Of a DNA stretch of 64,000 bases, positions 1 to 9,712 are shown in pieces. Below the pieces are notes generated by a model. That model ran no database searches, was not told where the DNA came from, and saw only the letters and a list, made by a program, of their open reading frames with translations. The position numbers were made by a program, and so were the translations under genes. The DNA is from Bettongia penicillata ogilbyi (Eukaryota > Chordata > Mammalia > Diprotodontia > Potoroidae), in the NCBI GenBank assembly GCA_023548195.1, contig JAJHZJ010000696.1, positions 660,001-724,000 on the forward strand, read 5' to 3'. Positions within the stretch are counted from its first letter, which is position 1; every line of letters starts with the position of its first letter.

Positions 1-240
1 CCCTGTAACATCATTTTAGTACTTGAATTCACACCTAGAAGTATCCTCTCCTCCTGCTGGTCCCTCCTTCAGAATCTCCATTTAAAAAGTGCACCCAAGG
101 CAGCTCTCTTTTTCTCATCTAATTTCACTCCCCCAGATTTTTCCACCACCATTACCCCAACCAGGGGGTTCTTCCCCCCTCCCCTTTTCAGCTTCCTTGA
201 GAGCAGGTGTTGTCTTTCTTTTTACTTAAATTTGTATCTG
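1..240 (+). repeat. L2 LINE 3' region, split by a SINE
   Basis: The stretch 'ccttgagagcaggtgttgtc' with the pyrimidine-rich text before it resembles the 3' untranslated region of L2. The rest of the L2 tail resumes at 424, so the SINE at 241-423 landed inside it. The part before about 180 is less certain. No gene is seen here. Confidence 0.45.
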
Positions 241-423
241 CAGGTCCATTGCCAATTTTCTTGTCTTACGTCTTGCCACTTGATCAATGACTCTGGAGAA
301 AAGAGTGAGGATGATGACTTTGCACCCAAGGCATCTCTGCCTCACTTAGATCCAATTCACTTGCAAGTCAAGATATCACCCTGCTGATGCCATCGGTCCT
401 CCTTCAAAATGAAGGACTAACAA
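241..423 (+). mobile_element. Marsupial SINE with RTE-like 3' end
   Basis: The segment contains 'catctctgcctcacttagat', then 'ttcacttgcaagtcaagata', and ends in 'atgaaggactaacaaca'. This is a 3' module I recognise from marsupial SINEs whose tail resembles RTE LINEs. It interrupts an L2 copy. Confidence 0.5.
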
Positions 424-492
424 CATCTTCAGCACTTAGCACGGAGCCTGGCACGTAGTAAATGCTTAATGAATCCTTGTTGACTAATTGGC
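424..492 (+). repeat. L2 LINE 3' end (resumed)
   Basis: 'gcacttagcacggagcctgg' followed by 'gtaaatgcttaatgaatcc' is the diagnostic L2 3' terminus. It continues the L2 fragment broken at 241. Confidence 0.6.
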
Positions 493-671
493 TCGAGTGA
501 TGGGTTGAGTTCTAGGTGACACAATTTAGAAAGCATATGGATAAACTGAAAGTCATCCATGACATGCTGAGCGAATGAGGAGAAAATTACTGTATACTCT
601 TACTGGTTCCAGAAACTAGGAATATTTAGCCTGAAGAAGAAAATGCTCAGAGGGATAAGAGTGTCATCTTC

Positions 672-765
672 AGGTAATAATAATAACCATAAAAATGTCT
701 AGCATTTACATGCCACTTTACAGAGGTTATTTCACTTGATCCTCCAAGTAACTCTGGAAAGGACT
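672..765 (-). mobile_element. CORE-SINE (MIR/MAR-type) fragment
   Basis: Read on the minus strand this is the 3' half of the family. On plus it shows 'taataataataaccat', 'ctagcatttacatgccactt' and 'cacttgatcctccaagtaac'. From 766 to 1130 I see no feature apart from an A-run at 841-858. Confidence 0.5.
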
Positions 766-1130
766 AAAGGACTATTGAATGAAAGCAGGATTAGACTTCT
801 TCCACCCCATAGACCAGAACCATGAGGAATGGTTAGAATTTAAAAAAAAAAAAAAAAAAGCAAATTTCAGCATATTGAGAGGGAAAAAAAAACTTCAGCC
901 ATTAAAGCTGGCCAAAAGCCAAATGGGGCTATCTCAAGGGATAGCCACTCAGCAGAGATCCTTGTCATGCATTCTTATCCCAGTATGGATGGGATTAGAG
1001 AACCTCCAAGGTCTAACATTCAGTCTATTCTACCAACATCACTAAAATGCCTTTAGAACCCAAAATGTGGTCAAGGACTGATAGATTTGAACAATGGCAT
1101 CAGATTTGTCATTGTCCTTCACATATTGAG

Positions 1131-1310
1131 GCAGCTAGGTGATCCAATTCATAGAACAATAGACTTGGAATCAGAAAGACCTGAGTTCATACCTTATCTC
1201 AGATATAAGCTAGATGACCTCAGATATAAGCTAGATGACCCCAGATTAGTCCTTTAAAATTCTCAGCCTCAGTTTCCTCATCTGTAAAAAGAGTATGATA
1301 ATCACTTCAC
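1131..1310 (+). mobile_element. CORE-SINE with internal 21-bp duplication
   Basis: A tRNA-like head ('ggcagctaggtgatcc', 'gacctgagttcatacc') is followed by the core 'cctcagtttcctcatctgta'. A perfect 21-bp tandem duplication occupies 1199-1240. Confidence 0.65.
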
Positions 1311-1317
1311 TTTTATC

Positions 1318-1410
1318 AGTCCAAATTTCACAGATGAAGAACCTGAGCCCTGGGGTAGTTAAATGACTTGCCCAAAGTCTCACAGTGTCAGAAATATGAT
1401 TTTAACTCAG
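1318..1410 (-). mobile_element. CORE-SINE fragment
   Basis: 'ttcacagatgaagaacctga' followed by 'aaatgacttgcccaaagtct' is the reverse-oriented core of the same SINE family. Confidence 0.55.
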
Positions 1411-1706
1411 CTCCTCCATTTCTAAGCCAATGTTCCTTCCCCTGTTTCCCCTGTAACACACTCTGCTGCTCAGTCTTCCTCAAAGAATCCTCAGATTTCT
1501 TCACAGCTCACCTCTTCCATGAAACCTTCCCTGTCCTATCCCTCTTTAAATCACCTGGTATTAACTTATTTGTGTAGATGTTGTGTCCTCCTAGAAGAAT
1601 GGAAGCTCTTGAGGACAGGGTCAATTTTCTTTTTCTCCTTATAGCCCTGGCACCTAGCATAGTACTCAAATCAAGGTAGGTATTTAATGATTTAGGAATT
1701 GAATAA
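1411..1706 (+). repeat. L2 LINE 3' region
   Basis: 'cacctcttccatgaaacctt', 'agctcttgaggacagggtca' and the end 'cctggcacctagcatagtac' follow the order of the L2 3' untranslated region. A weaker L2-like piece lies at about 1795-1905. Confidence 0.65.
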
Positions 1707-1905
1707 AATTTAATTGACTATACACTTCATAAGCCAAGACTGTCCCTCACATAACAGTCTATTGTATAATGTTCAACTGCATCTTTCATCATCCTCTTCA
1801 TTGGTCATAAATTCCATGCAGGCAGGGCCAGGTCTTGCTAAGCTTTGTCTTTGCACCAAGGCCAAGAGTGACCTGCATGCAACATTTTCCTGATAAATGC
1901 TTGTC

Positions 1906-3150
1906 ATTATATTAAGAAATACATAACATGGACAACCCCGAGGGTCTTTTCCAACTCACATTTCTAGATTAACAAAGCTCCTTCCTTTGTGTGGCAAGCA
2001 ATGAAGAATTATCATACCCCATTTAATTGATGAAGAAAGATATCTGTGAACTTGCACTAAGAAAGACAGCCCTGTAGAGACAATGGACCACATCATTTAC
2101 TAATTATAATTCAATTAAAATTATTTTCAGTAAAGGAATTTCTCTGAGACATCCAGACAGATTCCATCACACCACACTGCCTGGACTCATAAGGCCTAAT
2201 GATATGAAATATAATCTGAGGTCCCACAACTCACCTTTTTTTAAAGTGACACCTTTTGTTTTTACACTATTTTCATTTTTGAATGTATCTCTACCCATTT
2301 TCTTACCCAGCAAGTCATAGTTTCTCAGAAAGAATTTTTAGAAGAACAAAAAATGGCTTAACAAGATCAACCTACACATCATCAGATTTTGACAATAAAT
2401 GTCACTTTCCACACCTGTAATCTATCACCTCTGCAAAGAAAGAGGCAAGGTGAATTTTCTAGGGTCAAGCATTACTGCACTTCACTTTCAGTTAAAACAA
2501 ACTGAGGGCCTGTTCCATCGAATCAGAGCTGCAGTCAGCAAAGACTCTGGGTGGAATATAACTCTACCCAACCAAATAGCAAATGGTTTTATTTATTACT
2601 AACAAATGAAAATTCAGACTGGAGTTAATAACAAGGTAAACGATAAAGGCCATGCAGTTCTATTCTCTTCCCCCTTGGACTGGTAGACAGATAACAAACA
2701 CAGAAAACTTCCTCCCTGAGTGAGATCCTGCTGAGCTCTGCCTACCCTCCCACCAATCTTCCTGACATGAGCCTGGATATCTGAAAAATCAAAGAGTGTA
2801 GCTGCAGTGATACTTTGTATAGAAGCACATATAGTATTACTGTCTCCTTTGTGTTACAAAGTATTAATAAATAAAATTATTATAGCATCTTATTCTATAG
2901 TGCTTTAATCAAAAATCTAATGAGTCTTGCTTGATTGAAAGATTTTAACTTTGGACAAAGAGCTTGATTTCCTGAACATGAAATGGACTATTTTGTTTAT
3001 GGTGACCTGATGAAAATAGAAAAAAAAAATGTAAGTTTAACAGAACTATCTCTTTGTTTACCTTTGAATAAATTGAAATTAATAAATAATAGAGAGGGAT
3101 TGGTTCAAGGAACATATTTTCTCTAAGAATGTACCAGCATTGATACTACT
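1906..3150. other. AT-rich stretch without recognised feature
   Basis: There is no gene, clear repeat family or RNA here. Short open frames (for example 2399-2602) lack any protein character. A degenerate MIR-like core may be present near 1980-2060, but it is too weak to list separately. Confidence 0.5.
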
Positions 3151-3154
3151 AGCA

Positions 3155-3275
3155 GAGTGGATATAGAGCCAGCCTCATAGTCAAAAAGAACTGCGTTTAA
3201 ATTCTAACTTTAAAATGTACTTGCTGTGTGACTGTGGACAAATCATTTAGCCTCTGAGTGGTCTGAGCAACCCTT
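3155..3275 (+). mobile_element. Degenerate CORE-SINE
   Basis: 'agagccagcctcatagtcaa' and 'tgctgtgtgactgtggacaa' match the order of head and core of the family, with many differences. From 3276 to about 3840 I recognise nothing. Confidence 0.4.
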
Positions 3276-3952
3276 TAAGAAGGTGCTGACCTTCACTGGC
3301 AGAGAGAGTTTCCTGACCTAGAAATTCCCCATATCAATGAAATCACAACCCCAGTGACTTATACCTAGCCATTCAGATAATTTTTTAAACCTTTTTGTTT
3401 GCTGTGACATTTGTCTTTTGTTTCATCCTTATATAAAATATGAATTGAAATTTCATGTCAGAGAGAATTCTAATTGGGGAAGGAAGGAAGGAGGCAACTC
3501 TACTAGTCTGGAGCTTTCTCCAAGCAGATATGACAGTATATTAATAAATTGTCTCTGACAGATTTTGGCTAAAATGCAAAGACTTTTTCTTCCATATTTG
3601 AAACAAAAACATGGTTTGAACTTTATCCAGGACACAGTCTCAAGCTTTACCCAATGCACAGGGTAAATCCCACAGTAAATTTATATTTGGTATGGAGAAC
3701 AGAGGACAAAGAGTCTGGAAACTAGAGTTCAAAGGAAGCCCTGAGGACTAGTAGGAAGGATCCCAAAGACGAAATTTCTTCATTTTTAATTCAGTAAGAG
3801 CACAAACCAAGGAAGTCATTTGCTAATGTTGAAATCAGAAATGTGGAGGAAAATGTGCCCACTAAATTACCAAACAGTGCATAGCCTTTGACCTGGTGAT
3901 ATTACAATTGAGACTACAGTCTACACTAAAGAGAAAGGATCCATACCTACTA

Positions 3953-4088
3953 TTACAATTACTACCACTACTACTATCACCACCACCACTGCTTCTATTT
4001 CTACCACACTACTACTACTATCACCACCACTACTACTTCTACTACCACCACTACCACCATTACCTCTACTATGACTACTAATAATAAT
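3953..4088. repeat. Trinucleotide (ACT/ACC)n array
   Basis: A run of imperfect act and acc triplets with short att units. It abuts the 3' end of the minus-strand SINE at 4079-4261 and probably grew from that SINE's tail. It creates spurious poly-Leu/Tyr/Val open frames on both strands. Confidence 0.85.
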
Positions 4089-4261
4089 TATTATAATTCT
4101 ACAGAACTTTGTGGTTTGCAAGCATTTTACAAAGATGGTTTTATTTAGCCCTCACAACAACCCTGAGAGGTAAGGACTGTCATGATCCCCATTCTATAAA
4201 TGCGACTTACCCAGTCACACTGCTAATAATAGAAAGAAGGTGAATTTGAATTTAGTTCCTC
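4079..4261 (-). mobile_element. CORE-SINE inserted in L1
   Basis: 'tttgtggtttgcaagcattt', 'agccctcacaacaaccctga' and 'gatccccattctataaatgc' are the reverse-oriented SINE. L1 text lies on both sides. Confidence 0.7.
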
Positions 4262-4605
4262 ACTTTATATTAGCTCTTTTTGTAGTAACAAAAAAAAAAA
4301 CTGGAAATTAAGTTGGAAGTGTCTACCAATTGCAGAATAGCTGAATTTATGGTTACGTGAATGTGATGAAATATCATCAAAGAAACAATTTAATAAAAAA
4401 AAAGTATGGCTTCAGATAAACTTGGAAGAACTTGTATGAGCTGATGCAGAGCAAACAGAACCAGGAAAACGACAACACAACCACAATAAAACCATCAGTT
4501 TGACTAAGGCAACAGTCAACCATGATTCCAAAGGACCAGTTGTGAAGAATGCTATCCACTGCCTGACAGACAAGGGAGACGATGGACTCAAGAAGTCCCT
4601 TCTGG

Positions 4606-4690
4606 ACGTATTGGATTTGTTTGCTTTTCTTTGTATCCCCAAAGCAGTTCCTGGCACATAGTAGGTGCTTACAAATGGTAGTTGACTGAC
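4606..4690 (+). repeat. L2 3' end inside L1
   Basis: 'tttgtatccccaaagcagtt' followed by 'cctggcacatagtaggtgct' is an L2 3' terminus, lying within the L1 fragment. Confidence 0.5.
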
Positions 4691-4979
4691 AGAATGAGAT
4701 GTGCATTTTGGGGGCATGGACGACTGCGACTTTGTTTTCCTTGACAATGTACATTTGTTACAAGGGTTTTTCTTTTTCAAAAGGGGAAGAGAAACAGGAA
4801 AGAAGAAAAAAATTAATTAAAAAATTGACTTACGTCCTTAAAAAAAAGTAATAGATTTTGTTCTTTAAAATATGCAATTTTTTTTGGAGAAATGTGCTGG
4901 AATGTGGGTGCCTAGGGGCTGCTGTCTGGTATCTCACCCTTGTCAGTACAGAGGGGAAGCCAGCACTCCTTGAGAAACT

Positions 4980-5600
4980 CCTTCCTTCAGGGCCTCAGAG
5001 GAAGCCAGGTGAGTGCAGCAAGGGAGGGGAGCGCCTAGAGGCCAGGTGGGGGGCAGTGCCCATGGTGGTGAGGACTCAGAGCGACTACATGAGACCGGCC
5101 CCAGCATCCTGCGAGCCCTGGGGCAGGACCGGAAAGACTGTGCGCTCTCACCACCTTGGTGGGCGCGGGGGGGATCCTGGGCTGCGGGGACTGCTACCCC
5201 GCCCCCAGGGCCCCCCATCCTCCCAAGCCCCCTTCCCTCAGGAGGCCCGAACCGCCCCGCAGCCCTCCCCACGCCAGCCCGCATTGTTCGCCCTGACACG
5301 GGATCAGCCGACACAAAGCAACGCCGGGCGGGCTGCGGAGTCGGCCCGGATTCAGGCTGGGGCGAGCGATCCAAGGGCAAGAGGTCACTTCCGAACAACT
5401 GGGCCAGAAAAGCTCACTTCCAGGGGCGGCCCCGAGGGGCGGGTCTCGGGGGAGGGGGCTGGCAAGGGAGAAGGACCAGGAGAGGGTTGTAAGGCTGGGC
5501 TGGGGGAAGCGGCTCATTGAATAAAGGTAGCAGACAGGAACCAGCTGGCGGGGCTGGATGCGGGGGCTGCGCGCTGGGGCTGACCCAGGCTCCCTCCCCT
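4980..5600. promoter_or_regulatory. CpG island with no recognised gene
   Basis: A sharp rise in G+C and CpG density stands out from AT-rich surroundings. GC boxes occur at 5423-5443 ('ggggcggc', 'ggggcggg'). ETS-like 'cacttcc' elements occur near 5384 and 5416. A G-run tract lies at about 5160-5192. A textbook splice donor 'cag|gtgagt' on plus is at 5009. Several overlapping frames of 100-220 codons are open on both strands, as expected where stop codons are rare, and none shows a domain. It may be the promoter of an unrecognised non-coding transcript or an orphan island. Confidence 0.8.
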
Positions 5601-5844
5601 ATCCAGGGGCCAAGTGGGGGGGCCACCCTGTGTGCATAGGAAGAGCAGCTTTCCCAGGCACCGGGAATGTACATGGGGTGGGGGCTACCGGAGTTCAGGG
5701 GGAGGATCTCCCCCATCCACCATAGAAGCTGGCTAAGGTTGAGTACTGGACGTGTCCCTCCGACGTAGTGGTTCAATATCTGCGACTCTCAGTACCTAGG
5801 CAGACCAGTACCTTCTCTGCGACTTACTGCGTTTCAAAAGAGAT
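5601..5844. other. Island shore without recognised feature
   Basis: Moderately GC-rich single-copy-looking DNA declining from the CpG island. I recognise no gene or repeat. Confidence 0.4.
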
Positions 5845-5975
5845 TTAAAACGTTTTTGGGTCGTGGACCCCTTTGGCCCCTTGATGAAGCCTTTGGATGC
5901 TTCGCAAAGCGATGTTTGTAAAATGCAGTACTTGGGCATGCCAAAGGAAACTATGGTGAAATATCAGAGGAGAGA
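5845..5975. repeat. Unclassified old interspersed repeat
   Basis: 'tcgtggacccctttggcccc' with 'tgatgaagcctttggatgct' resembles a dispersed mammalian repeat that I know by pattern but cannot name. Confidence 0.35.
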
Positions 5976-6054
5976 GACAGAGACAGACAGAGCACTAGGA
6001 TGACCCAAAAGGCTTCCTTTAGTTAAGCTTAAAACTATACTGAGACTTGGAACA

Positions 6055-6330
6055 TCATGCATGGATATATGTATAACTGAGGGTATATATGAGCACCCTA
6101 CGTGTACAATACATATGCAAAACATATGTATTGCATGCATACGTGTGTGGATATATATGCACATAAACTTTCACTATAGTTCCCTTGGTAATCCATAAAT
6201 AATACATGAAATAGATTTACACATATAAAATGTGTACATATATACATGATACAGACATAATGTGTATATAGTATATACACGTGTGTACATATACATTACG
6301 GTGGGTGTGCTCAAGTATATACATGGTTGT
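6055..6330. repeat. Degenerate (TATACA)n-type low-complexity tract
   Basis: Alternating 'atatatgcacat', 'gtgtacatatacat' and related units recur across the span. The open frames on both strands here are repeat artefacts. Confidence 0.7.
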
Positions 6331-6364
6331 ATAAAAACAAGTTCCGGTTCAGAACTCTCGAGAG

Positions 6365-6535
6365 GGCTGGCTAGAGCACTACATGGTTCAGTGAATTGCT
6401 CAGGGTCACAGAGTCACTCTATATGGAAAGATCACCTCACCACTCTAAGGATCAGTTTCCCCACCTGTAAAATGGAAGAATTGAATATGATGACTTCTCA
6501 TGTCCCTTCCAGCTATAGATACATGAATCTATAAG
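6365..6535 (+). mobile_element. CORE-SINE, headless
   Basis: 'ttgctcagggtcacagagtc', 'tccccacctgtaaaatggaa' and 'cccttccagctatagata' match the core and 3' part of the family. Confidence 0.45.
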
Positions 6536-6570
6536 TGGAACTGATCAATAAACAAATGTAAATGATTAGG

Positions 6571-6775
6571 GAGGCAACTCGATCCAGTGGAATGAACATC
6601 AGCTGGTCAGTGAGAACATCACATTCAGCCTCTGATGCTTACGACCTGTTTGACTTTGGACAAGACACTTATCCCCCTGGGTCTCAGTTGCCTCATCTGT
6701 AACACGAGATAGTTGGGCTAGATGACCTTTCAAGTCCTTTCCAGCTCTGGTTCCAAGAGTCTGTGATTCTTTAGG
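6571..6775 (+). mobile_element. CORE-SINE
   Basis: 'ggaggcaactcgatccagtg' (head), 'ttgcctcatctgtaacacga' (core) and 'agtcctttccagctctggtt' (3' part) occur in the expected order. Confidence 0.6.
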
Positions 6776-6779
6776 CTAT

Positions 6780-7657
6780 TGTTACCTAAGGCAGAACATT
6801 GGTGTGAGCCTCTATTTGGTGTTCGTCTTGACCCCAGGAAACTTACATTCAACTGGGGGTGGAGGAGGGAATAAATAAAAGCCAACATGAATTGAGAAGG
6901 AAGAAAGCGCTAATGACTGGCAGACTCTGAGAAGACTTCACAGGGATAATGACATAAGAAATGAAGGTATTTGGAGAAAGATTCTGAGGGTCAGGAATGA
7001 GGACAGAGGGCTTCCTGGCATGTTGGGTGGCTTGTGGAAAGGCAGGTGCAGAAGATGACATAGAGAGCAGCCTGCAGATGTCCTAAGTGGGAGGTGAGTC
7101 TGATGCTCAGTGGAATGATGTTTCTCCTCTTCTAGTGGGAAGTTAGAGACCCAGTGGGATAGAAAAGAATTTTCTCCCCTTTCTGTAAAGACAAAGGCAT
7201 CAGGGATTAACACTTTTTTTCCCTCTTCCTGAGGGAGGCAAAAGACAAGGCAAAAGAGTTGACCCAGTGGAATGGTGTCTTTCCCCCTCATCACAAAGTA
7301 TCCCAAAAAAGAGTGGTCAGACAAGGAGGAGGAGAGCCAGGAGAGAGCAGCATCCTAGGAGCCAAAGGAGGTCTCCAAAAGGTCAAAAGAGATAAGGACT
7401 GAACAAAAGATATTGGATTAGACAGTCAAAAAAGTCATTGCCAAGGTTGGAGAGAATGGCACAATCAGAGGGCTGACTGTAAAGGAGGGGAGAGATAGGA
7501 GATAAATTCTCCTCTAGGGGCTTGTCCATGAAAGAGAAATTTTACGTTAGTGGAAAGCAGAAATGTTGACAAAGATGCTGGAACCTACTTTCCATCACAA
7601 CCATGAGGTATTCTTTTGGGGGAAGGGAAATGGGAGAAGTGACCCAGTGTTAGGCAC
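6780..7657. other. Purine-rich stretch, no gene recognised
   Basis: The text near 6825-6860 ('aggaaacttacattcaactg') looks like an old dispersed repeat. The rest is GA-rich with no recognised feature. Minus-strand frames here (for example 6938-7324) have no protein signature. Confidence 0.4.
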
Positions 7658-7672
7658 AAGAAATCAGGTCCT
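7658..7672. repeat. Target-site duplication, 5' copy
   Basis: 'aagaaatcaggtcct' here is identical to 10578-10592, on the two sides of the HAL1 element. Confidence 0.9.
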
Positions 7673-8122
7673 AGGGGTAGAGCCAAGATGGCGGAGTAGA
7701 AAGACTCACGTATGCTAGCTCTGAACCCACAGCCCATATATTTCCTGCAAGAAGAACTCCCCACAAATTCTGGATCACTGCAAGGCACACAGAAACACAG
7801 TGGAAAAGATCTCCATTCCACAGAACCTTGGAGATCCGTCCCCAGGGGTCCATTGTGCCCCGGACAGCAGAGTCCACCCCTGTGCTGCCCTGGCAGCACG
7901 GCCCCAGAGGAGCAGATTCGAGCAGACTTCAGGGATGGAACCTCTGGTGACTGGGAAGGTTACTCCACCCACAGACACTACAGGTCAGTGAAAGAGATGT
8001 CTGGGCTGGCCAAGAGGGGAGCAGGGTGTCTCCGTGACTCGGGAGGCAGTGGTGGAGGGAGTGGCAGAGGCAGTGGCAGCGGCCCCCAGGACTCCTGGAC
8101 CAGCAGGCAGAAGTTCAGGGCT

Positions 8123-8266
8123 ATTACCTAAGGTCTCTGTATAAACCCCCCGAGGGAACTGAGCCTGGGAGATGGCCCTGCCCCCACCCGCCCCATTACT
8201 GAAGGTCTCTGCATAAAGCCCCTGAGGGAACTGAGCCTGGGAGGCGGCCCTGCCCCCATCCGAGCA
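8123..8266 (+). repeat. 72-bp tandem duplication in HAL1 5' UTR
   Basis: Two head-to-tail units start at 'attacctaaggtctctgt' (8123) and 'attactgaaggtctctgc' (8195). They share 'gggaactgagcctgggag' and 'ggccctgcccccatccg'-type text. The second HAL1 shows only one such unit. Confidence 0.85.
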
Positions 8267-8404
8267 CCAGAACTTAAGCTCACATTGAATGGCAGCTGCA
8301 CCTGCCGCGGAAAGCCCATTTGAATCTCAAACCCCAAGAACTAGCTGGGCGGATCTAGGCGGGGGTGGACAGGAATCTCAGAACTCAAGTAACTGGCTGG
8401 GAAA

Positions 8405-9506
8405 ATGCCCAGAAAAGGGAACAAAAATAAGACTATAGAGAGCTACTTTGAGGGGGTACAGATGTTCCCTCCTTTCAATTCTGATGACGAGGAACTATTC
8501 TTACCATCAGGGAAAGGCGTGGAGGTCGGGTCCTCTGTATCCCAGACATCCTAGGGGGATGTCCGGTGGGCTCAGGCCATGGAAGAGTTCAAAAAGGATT
8601 TTGAAAATCAAGTTAGACAGGTAGAGGAAAAACTGGGAAGACAAATGAGAGAGATGCAAGAAAAGCATGAAAAGTGGGTCAATATCTTGCTAAAGGAGAC
8701 CCAAAAAAAATGCTGAAGAAAGCAACACCTTGACAAATACACTCACTCAATTGGCAAAAGAGGTTCAAAAAGCCAATGAGGAGAAGAATGCTTTCAAAAG
8801 CAGAATTAGACAAATGGAAAAAGAGGTTCAAAAGCTCACTGAAGAAAAGAGTTCTCTCAAAATTAGAATGGAACAGATGGAGTCTAATGACTTTCTGAGA
8901 AACCAAGAAATCACCAAACAAAACCAAAAGAATGAAAAAATGGAAGAGAATGTGAAATATCTCATGGGAAAAACAACTGACCTGGAAAATAGATCCAGGA
9001 GAGACAATTTAAAAATTATGGGACTACCTGAAATTCATGATCAAAAAAAGAGCCTAGATATCATCTTCTATGAAATTATCAAGGAAAACTGCCCTGACAT
9101 TCTACAACCAGAGGGCAAAATAAGTATTGAAAGAATCCATCGATCACCCCCTGAAAGAGATCCAAAAAGAGAAACTCCTAGGAACATTGTGGCCAAATTC
9201 CAGAACTCCCATGTCAAGGAGAAAATATTGCAAGCAGCTAGAAAGAAACAATTCCAGTATTATGGAAATACAATCAGGATAACTCAAGATCTAGCAGCTT
9301 CTACATTAAGGGATCAAAGGGCATGGAATAGGATATTCCAGAAGTCAAAGGAACTAGGACTCAAACCAAGAATCACCTACCCAGCAAAACTGAGTATAAT
9401 ACTTCAGGGGAAAATATGGTCTTTCAATGAAACAGAGGACTTTCAAGCATTCTTCATGAAAAGACCAGAGCTGGAAAGAAAATTTGACTTTCAAACACAA
9501 GAATGA
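8405..9506 (+). pseudogene. HAL1 ORF1 (L1 ORF1p-like RNA-binding protein), inactivated
   Basis: The frame opens at 8405 (protein start MPRKGNKNK, as in L1/HAL1 ORF1). A TAG interrupts it at 8552. The a-run at 8703-8710 then has one base more than in the sister copy and shifts the frame. The remainder reads open to the stop at 9504-9506, covering most of the protein from about 8730. In order it shows a long coiled coil with repeated 'EVQKLTEEKSSLK'-type heptads, an RRM-like part (NRSRRDNLKIMGLPE) and a C-terminal domain (KFQNSHVKEKILQAARKK; RITQDLAASTLRDQRAWN). In L1, ORF1p forms trimers, coats the element RNA and acts as a chaperone. This copy cannot make the intact product. It is not a host gene. 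Confidence 0.85.
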
Positions 9507-9642
9507 GAAGAAGCATGAAAAAGTAAACAGCAAAGAGAAGTCATAAGGGACTTAGCAAAGGTGAACTGTTTACATTCCTACATGGAAAGACAATATTTGT
9601 AACTCTTAAAATTTTTCAATATCTGGGTAGTTGGTGGGACCA

Positions 9643-9712
9643 CACACACACATACACACATACACACGTGCACACACACACACATACACACATGCACACA
9701 CATACAGAGACA
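9643..9712. repeat. (CA)n microsatellite in HAL1
   Basis: An imperfect ca run with 'catacacacat' and 'cgtgcacac' interruptions just after HAL1 ORF1. It lies at the homologous place in the other HAL1 (22575-22598). Confidence 0.9.

Larger units (their letters stand above)
3840..4830 (+). mobile_element. 5'-truncated L1 3' end with nested insertions
   Basis: The text at 3875-3952 resembles the codons for the C-terminus of marsupial L1 ORF2. It resumes after a SINE at 4262 ('gctctttttgtagtaacaaa', 'gaatgtgatgaaatatcatc', 'gagctgatgcagagcaaaca'). It continues into the L1 3' untranslated region 'tttgttacaagggtttttct' near 4756 and an A-rich end. An L2 3' piece interrupts it at 4606-4690. Open frames here are L1 remnants. 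Confidence 0.6.

Noticed and set aside
841..858. A-run as a polyadenylated retrogene tail
   Set aside because: No upstream coding similarity or flanking duplication was found. It is an isolated homopolymer.
4377..4780. Two minus-strand frames of about 120 codons
   Set aside because: They lie antisense to an L1 3' end with a nested L2 tail. They are repeat artefacts.
4858..5520. 220-codon plus-strand open frame in the CpG island
   Set aside because: Overlapping frames of similar length are open on both strands because stop codons are rare in GC-rich DNA. The product is low-complexity Gly/Pro/Arg-rich with no domain, and the 5' part crosses a perfect splice donor.
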